From JBBPYR01 sp038199755 (lineage in GTDB: Bacteria; Chloroflexota; Ktedonobacteria; Ktedonobacterales; Ktedonobacteraceae), in assembly GCA_038199755.1 (NCBI GenBank), contig JBBPYR010000110.1:1-9818 (forward strand): a DNA stretch of 9,818 nt. Reading direction: 5' to 3'. The notes below the pieces were generated by a model. It was given only the letters and a program-made list of their open reading frames with translations. It did not search any database and was not told the origin of the DNA. Position 1 is the first letter of the stretch. Every line of letters begins with the position of its first letter. Of the stretch, positions 7,042 to 9,818 are shown in pieces. Made by a program: the position numbers and the translations under genes.

Positions 7042-7643
7042 GCAAGTTGTTGGAAATGACCACTGAATTTGACTGGGATGAGGTCGATACCCTCATCAAT
7101 CTTTTGCACGCAATGGGAATCTCCTACCTTTTGGGGAATGGTTCGTCAGCAAGCGAAAAAGAGCAGAATATTGATTCGATCCATCTCATACAGCGATTAG
7201 CGGCTTGTGGTTATCCACTCGTTGAGAATGCCAGTATTTCTTTATTCCTCTTACATCCAGAAATCGCGCCTTCAGTTGTGGAGGCACTTCAATATAGAGA
7301 GGATGGCATCGCTGAAAATATAGCGGTGGTCACGCTCGCGACCCTCTATCTCCAACAATGGTGGCTCTTTCGCTTAGCATTTGCCCTCGGCCATCTGCCG
7401 TGCTTTCCTGAAACACCGTTTGTTTCCCTCTGGGAGGAGCGTCACTTACCATCACCCAGTTCTGGCTACGGATTAGATGGACTTCTAACATTACAAGAGT
7501 ATCAACAGCAAAAGTACGGTATCCCTCTCAATTTTCTCGATGACTGGCAGAATCAGATCAATCATTTGCTCACCCAGGAAGAAGCTCATCGTCGTATACT
7601 GCCTGGTGATCTACGGGAAACACTAATACAACTCATTGCCTAA
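7038..7643 (+). CDS. Unrecognised 201-residue protein, translationally coupled to RidA-family gene
   Basis: I do not recognise this protein. It is mostly helical and acidic at the N-terminus (EFDWDEVDTLINLLHAMG), with a hydrophobic middle helix (about 95-120) containing YLQQWWLFRLAFALG, which is too broken by charged and polar residues to be a sure membrane segment. The C-terminal half has LWEERHLP, SGYGLDGLL, LQEYQQQKYGIPLNFLDDW and a final HRRILPGDLRE segment. No Cys-His zinc site, HTH or known catalytic motif is obvious. It starts inside the stop of the RidA-family gene (4-nt ATGA overlap) and is followed after 31 nt by a nucleotidyltransferase. That position would suit a partner or regulator of the nucleotidyltransferase, but this is inference from layout alone. 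Base composition is slightly more A/T-rich by eye than the kinase and RidA genes. Confidence 0.85.
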   Translation: MSKLLEMTTEFDWDEVDTLINLLHAMGISYLLGNGSSASEKEQNIDSIHLIQRLAACGYPLVENASISLFLLHPEIAPSVVEALQYREDGIAENIAVVTLATLYLQQWWLFRLAFALGHLPCFPETPFVSLWEERHLPSPSSGYGLDGLLTLQEYQQQKYGIPLNFLDDWQNQINHLLTQEEAHRRILPGDLRETLIQLIA

Positions 7644-7674
7644 GCGTGCTTAACCTTAAGAAGGAATAACTAAC

Positions 7675-8223
7675 ATGAGTATGCGACAGCGGGTTGGTCG
7701 TCAGGAAATAGAGCAGTTTCTTATTCAGGTAGGCCGAACACGCCAATCAGGAAGGTTATACCTTACAGGAGGGGCCGCACTGGTCCATTGCGGCATTCGT
7801 CCTGGGCAAACATTGGATATTGATATTCAAATTACTATTGATCCCACAAATCTTACTTCGCAAATTGCTCAGTTGAAACAGAGAATGAATATCAATATCG
7901 AATTTGCGTCTCCAGGCGATTTCATCCCATTACCTGCACAGTGGGAAGCACGATCACAGTTCATCAAACGTTACGATCAGGTTGATGTATTTTATTTCGA
8001 TTGGTATAGTATCGCGCTGTCCAAAATGCAGCGAGCTAATCGGCAGGACGTTGTTGATGTGCAACTATTGGTTCGTCAAGGCTTTGTTGATGTGGGAGAA
8101 CTCGATTTGTCATACCAGGATGTCTTGAGTAAAATTGGCAAAACCCCTTACGATAGACTTCTCCCCAACCTCTCACAGGGACAATTTTCGCAGCACTATC
8201 AAGCTGTTCGTCAGCTTCTATAA
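7675..8223 (+). CDS. Nucleotidyltransferase-fold protein (DUF6036 / AbiEii-like)
   Basis: A 182-residue protein with the minimal nucleotidyltransferase core. It has the LTGGAALV loop (G32-G33), the metal-binding D48-x-D50 in TLDIDIQI, a probable third acidic strand VDVF (D104), and the family-like SKMQRANRQDVVDVQLL helix (K117, R120, D125, D128). Relatives of DUF6036 and AbiEii types transfer nucleotides to RNA, tRNA or proteins, and several are toxins of toxin-antitoxin or phage-defence modules. Here the target is unknown. The start at 7675 is supported by AAGGA 9 nt upstream; the Met at 7681 is too far. It is the last gene of the operon and ends 12 nt from the stop of the convergent csaA. 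Confidence 0.8.
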   Translation: MSMRQRVGRQEIEQFLIQVGRTRQSGRLYLTGGAALVHCGIRPGQTLDIDIQITIDPTNLTSQIAQLKQRMNINIEFASPGDFIPLPAQWEARSQFIKRYDQVDVFYFDWYSIALSKMQRANRQDVVDVQLLVRQGFVDVGELDLSYQDVLSKIGKTPYDRLLPNLSQGQFSQHYQAVRQLL

Positions 8224-8235
8224 ATGGAAGGCTCC

Positions 8236-8568
8236 TCAAAACATCCTGCCCCCCAACGGTGCGTCGTGCGTGGGGCTGAGCAGGATGACGCCACCCTCGC
8301 CGTCGGGAACACCGAGGGTGAGCACCTCTGAGCGTACGGGTCCGATCTGTTTTGGGGGAAAGTTGACGACTGCGACGACTAACTTGCCCAGCAATTCTTC
8401 TTTGCTGTAGTGCTTTGTGACCTGGGCCGATGAACGCTTCGTGCTGATCTCTGGCCCAAAGTCGATTAGCAACTTGTAGGCAGGCTTGCGTGCTTGGGGA
8501 AAGTCCTCAACCTGGATGATCTTGCCAACGCGAATATCTACCTTCTCGAAATCGTTATATGCAATCAT
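8236..8568 (-). CDS. csaA: CsaA, tRNA-binding-domain chaperone-like protein
   Basis: A 110-residue protein that is a full-length match in length and layout to B. subtilis CsaA. It has the EMAP-II/tRNA-binding OB fold: FEKVDIRVGKI, FPQARKPAYKLLIDFG, SSAQVTKHYS, GKLVVAVVNFPPKQIGP, RSEVLTLG and a closing VILLSPT strand. CsaA forms a homodimer with tRNA-binding and reported secretion-chaperone activity. The ribosome binding site is weak (an AGGGG-type stretch about 12 nt upstream). The gene converges on the nucleotidyltransferase with no terminator in the 12-nt gap. Confidence 0.96.
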   Translation of the reverse strand: MIAYNDFEKVDIRVGKIIQVEDFPQARKPAYKLLIDFGPEISTKRSSAQVTKHYSKEELLGKLVVAVVNFPPKQIGPVRSEVLTLGVPDGEGGVILLSPTHDAPLGGRMF

Positions 8569-8596
8569 AGTTTGCTCTACCCCTATTTTTTGCTGT

Positions 8597-8626
8597 AGTA
8601 TAACATACTCAACATATCTGTGGCAG
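8597..8626 (-). promoter_or_regulatory. Possible csaA promoter overlapping an inverted repeat
   Basis: On the minus strand CTGCCA (8626-8621, four of six) is separated by 18 nt from TATACT (8602-8597, five of six), about 30 nt before the csaA start codon. The inverted repeat CTCAACAT/ATGTTGAG (8608-8615 and 8628-8635) lies across the spacer and -35 box, so it could act as an operator here, or it may simply be a terminator for the opposite strand. Confidence 0.35.
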
Positions 8627-8642
8627 GATGTTGAGGTTTTTT
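8608..8642 (+). terminator. Rho-independent-type terminator, plus strand
   Basis: A perfect 8-bp stem CTCAACAT (8608-8615) with ATGTTGAG (8628-8635), a 12-nt loop, then G and six T (8637-8642). The stem is only moderately GC-rich and the loop is large, so efficiency is uncertain. It points the right way to end plus-strand transcripts from the kinase operon after they cross csaA, and would insulate nagZ. On the minus strand it is not followed by a T-run. Confidence 0.5.
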
Positions 8643-8747
8643 AGGTTACACACACATCGTAAGCACTTCTTGAAGAGATGACGTTGAAAACTGTTGTGAT
8701 AGAATTGAAAATGGGTGAATGAACTATCGAAAATATGAAAGGTCATA

Positions 8748-9818
8748 ATGCAACAATCCTTTTCCGCATCGGCACTATTGCTGGAAGAACAGCTGGGGCA
8801 ACTCTTTATGGTTGGTTTCTATGGAACTACGCCCTCTCAGGAGTGTATCGACCTTATCCAAAATTATCATGTAGGTGGCATCATCCTCTTCTCGCGCAAC
8901 ATTCGTGATGTGCAACAGGTGCGAGCTTTAACCGATGGTCTACAGCGCATTGCGCGAGAGGCGGGACAGCGTTTTCCGTTGCTGATTGCTATCGATCAGG
9001 AGAACGGTATCGTGCAACGGCTTGGTGAGGCTGGCACCCAATTCCCTGGTAATATGGCACTCGGTGCGATTGGTGCAGAACAGATGGCGTATGAGGTTGC
9101 GCTGGCAACTGGGCGCGAGTTGCGATCATGCGGCATCAACATGAATCTTGCCCCCGTCGTTGATGTCAATAACAATCCGGCCAATCCTGTGATTGGCGTG
9201 CGTTCATTTGGCGAAAATCCGCAGCAGGTGGCACGTCTCGCGAGTGCGGCGGTACGGGGCTATCAAGCGGCGGGCGTGCTCTCGACGCTCAAGCATTTCC
9301 CCGGTCATGGCGACACCGCCATTGACTCTCACCTAGCCTTGCCCGTGATTCCACACAGCATGGAACGCCTCAACGCCGTCGAACTTGTACCCTTCACGGC
9401 GTGCATTGCGGCAGGGGCAGATAGTGTCATGCTTGCCCACATTGTTTTTCCCGCACTCACGCACGATAACGACCCTGCGACCATTGCTCCCGCTGTTATA
9501 CATGGCTTGCTACGTGAGCAGTTGGGCTTTACAGGCGTGGTCATCTCAGATTGTATGGAGATGCACGCGATCACGAAAACAATCGGCACCCAACGCGCAT
9601 CTGTGCTGGCTCTGCAAGCTGGTGTCGATATCGTGCTTGTCTCGCATACCTACCAATTGCAAAGGGAGAGTATTGAAGCAGCGCGAGAGGCTACGCGAGA
9701 GGCTGCGCGAACGGCAATGCAGGCAAACGATCTCTCCTTGCATACGGTGCAGCAAGCGGTAGAGCGTGTTATTCAGCTCAAACAACGCGTTCTTTCCTGG
9801 GATGAGCAAGCGGAAATG
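8748..9818 (+). CDS. nagZ: Beta-N-acetylhexosaminidase, GH3 family (NagZ type), 3' end outside window
   Basis: Open for all 357 codons to the window edge; I translated it directly. Glycoside hydrolase family 3 enzyme that releases N-acetylglucosamine from muropeptides in cell-wall recycling or related glycans. Visible motifs: IAIDQENGIVQRL near residues 83-95, NLAPVVDVNNNPANPVIGVRSF, the signature KHFPGHGDT (182-190) with the Asp193-Ser-His195 dyad used as general acid/base in NagZ, and GVVISDCMEM with the nucleophile Asp268. No lipoprotein signal or secretion peptide is seen, so the start region gives a cytosolic form; the Met at 8748 has AAAGG 5 nt upstream. Many Gram-positive NagZ proteins carry a further domain after this one, and the missing 3' end could hold it. 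Family assignment is firm, biological substrate is inferred. Confidence 0.95.
   Translation, partial: MQQSFSASALLLEEQLGQLFMVGFYGTTPSQECIDLIQNYHVGGIILFSRNIRDVQQVRALTDGLQRIAREAGQRFPLLIAIDQENGIVQRLGEAGTQFPGNMALGAIGAEQMAYEVALATGRELRSCGINMNLAPVVDVNNNPANPVIGVRSFGENPQQVARLASAAVRGYQAAGVLSTLKHFPGHGDTAIDSHLALPVIPHSMERLNAVELVPFTACIAAGADSVMLAHIVFPALTHDNDPATIAPAVIHGLLREQLGFTGVVISDCMEMHAITKTIGTQRASVLALQAGVDIVLVSHTYQLQRESIEAAREATREAARTAMQANDLSLHTVQQAVERVIQLKQRVLSWDEQAEM
9684..9707 (+). repeat. Two tandem 12-nt units inside nagZ
   Basis: CGAGAGGCTACG is followed directly by CGAGAGGCTGCG, with one mismatch, coding R-E-A-T-R-E-A-A in a helix near the C-terminal part of the barrel. It is in frame, so it looks like a small in-frame duplication and does not disrupt the gene. 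Confidence 0.6.

Noticed and set aside
7649..7660. Palindrome CTTAACCTTAAG before the NTase gene
   Set aside because: Short stem with a 2-nt loop; too small to support as an operator or terminator.
8643..8747. TTGAAA boxes and A/T-rich stretches before nagZ
   Set aside because: No pair of -35 and -10 boxes with acceptable spacing (nearest TAGAAT is only about 10 nt from a TTGAAA), so no promoter is called although one must exist nearby.
1..9818. CRISPR arrays, tRNA genes, rRNA, transposases or IS ends
   Set aside because: No regularly spaced repeats, cloverleaf-like sequence or transposase-like protein was found on either strand by reading.

Overview
The window looks like a chromosomal segment from a free-living, multicellular-type bacterium of moderate GC, most likely a member of the Chloroflexota class Ktedonobacteria or a relative. 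This is an inference from gene content: a soluble Ser/Thr kinase fused to a WD40 propeller, a long-form RidA, a DUF6036-like nucleotidyltransferase, CsaA, and a VioB-type ferritin-like protein. No rRNA, tRNA, CRISPR array or intact insertion sequence was seen.

Left part (1-3023, all minus strand): a strongly promoted ferritin-like gene (1755-3023) is followed by the 3' ends of two hot-dog dehydratase genes (a FAS1-like/MaoC N-domain protein and a MaoC-like protein). Both have lost their N-terminal halves and the first is also frameshifted. Next comes a nitronate monooxygenase-family flavoprotein (1109 to beyond position 1). This reads as an acyl-CoA or lipid metabolism operon that has decayed, with the ferritin-like gene now abutting the broken end.

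Middle part (3024-8223, plus strand): a divergent promoter region separates the ferritin-like gene from a conserved protein of unknown function with a long poly-glutamate tract (3268-4452). A promoter at about 4497-4526 probably starts a four-gene operon: Ser/Thr kinase with a seven-bladed WD40 propeller (4568-6541), RidA-family protein (6559-7041), an unrecognised 201-residue protein (7038-7643, 4-nt overlap with RidA), and a small nucleotidyltransferase (7675-8223). The last two genes resemble the layout of a partner plus toxin-like NTase pair, but this is inference only.

Right part (8224-9818): csaA (minus, 8236-8568) converges on the nucleotidyltransferase with a 12-nt gap. A hairpin with a T-tract on the plus strand (8608-8642) lies beyond csaA, so plus-strand operon transcripts may run antisense through csaA. 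A glycoside hydrolase family 3 N-acetylhexosaminidase (NagZ type, cell-wall recycling) starts at 8748 and leaves the window while still open.

The parts most worth following are the kinase-WD40/RidA/unknown/NTase operon and the decayed double dehydratase locus.
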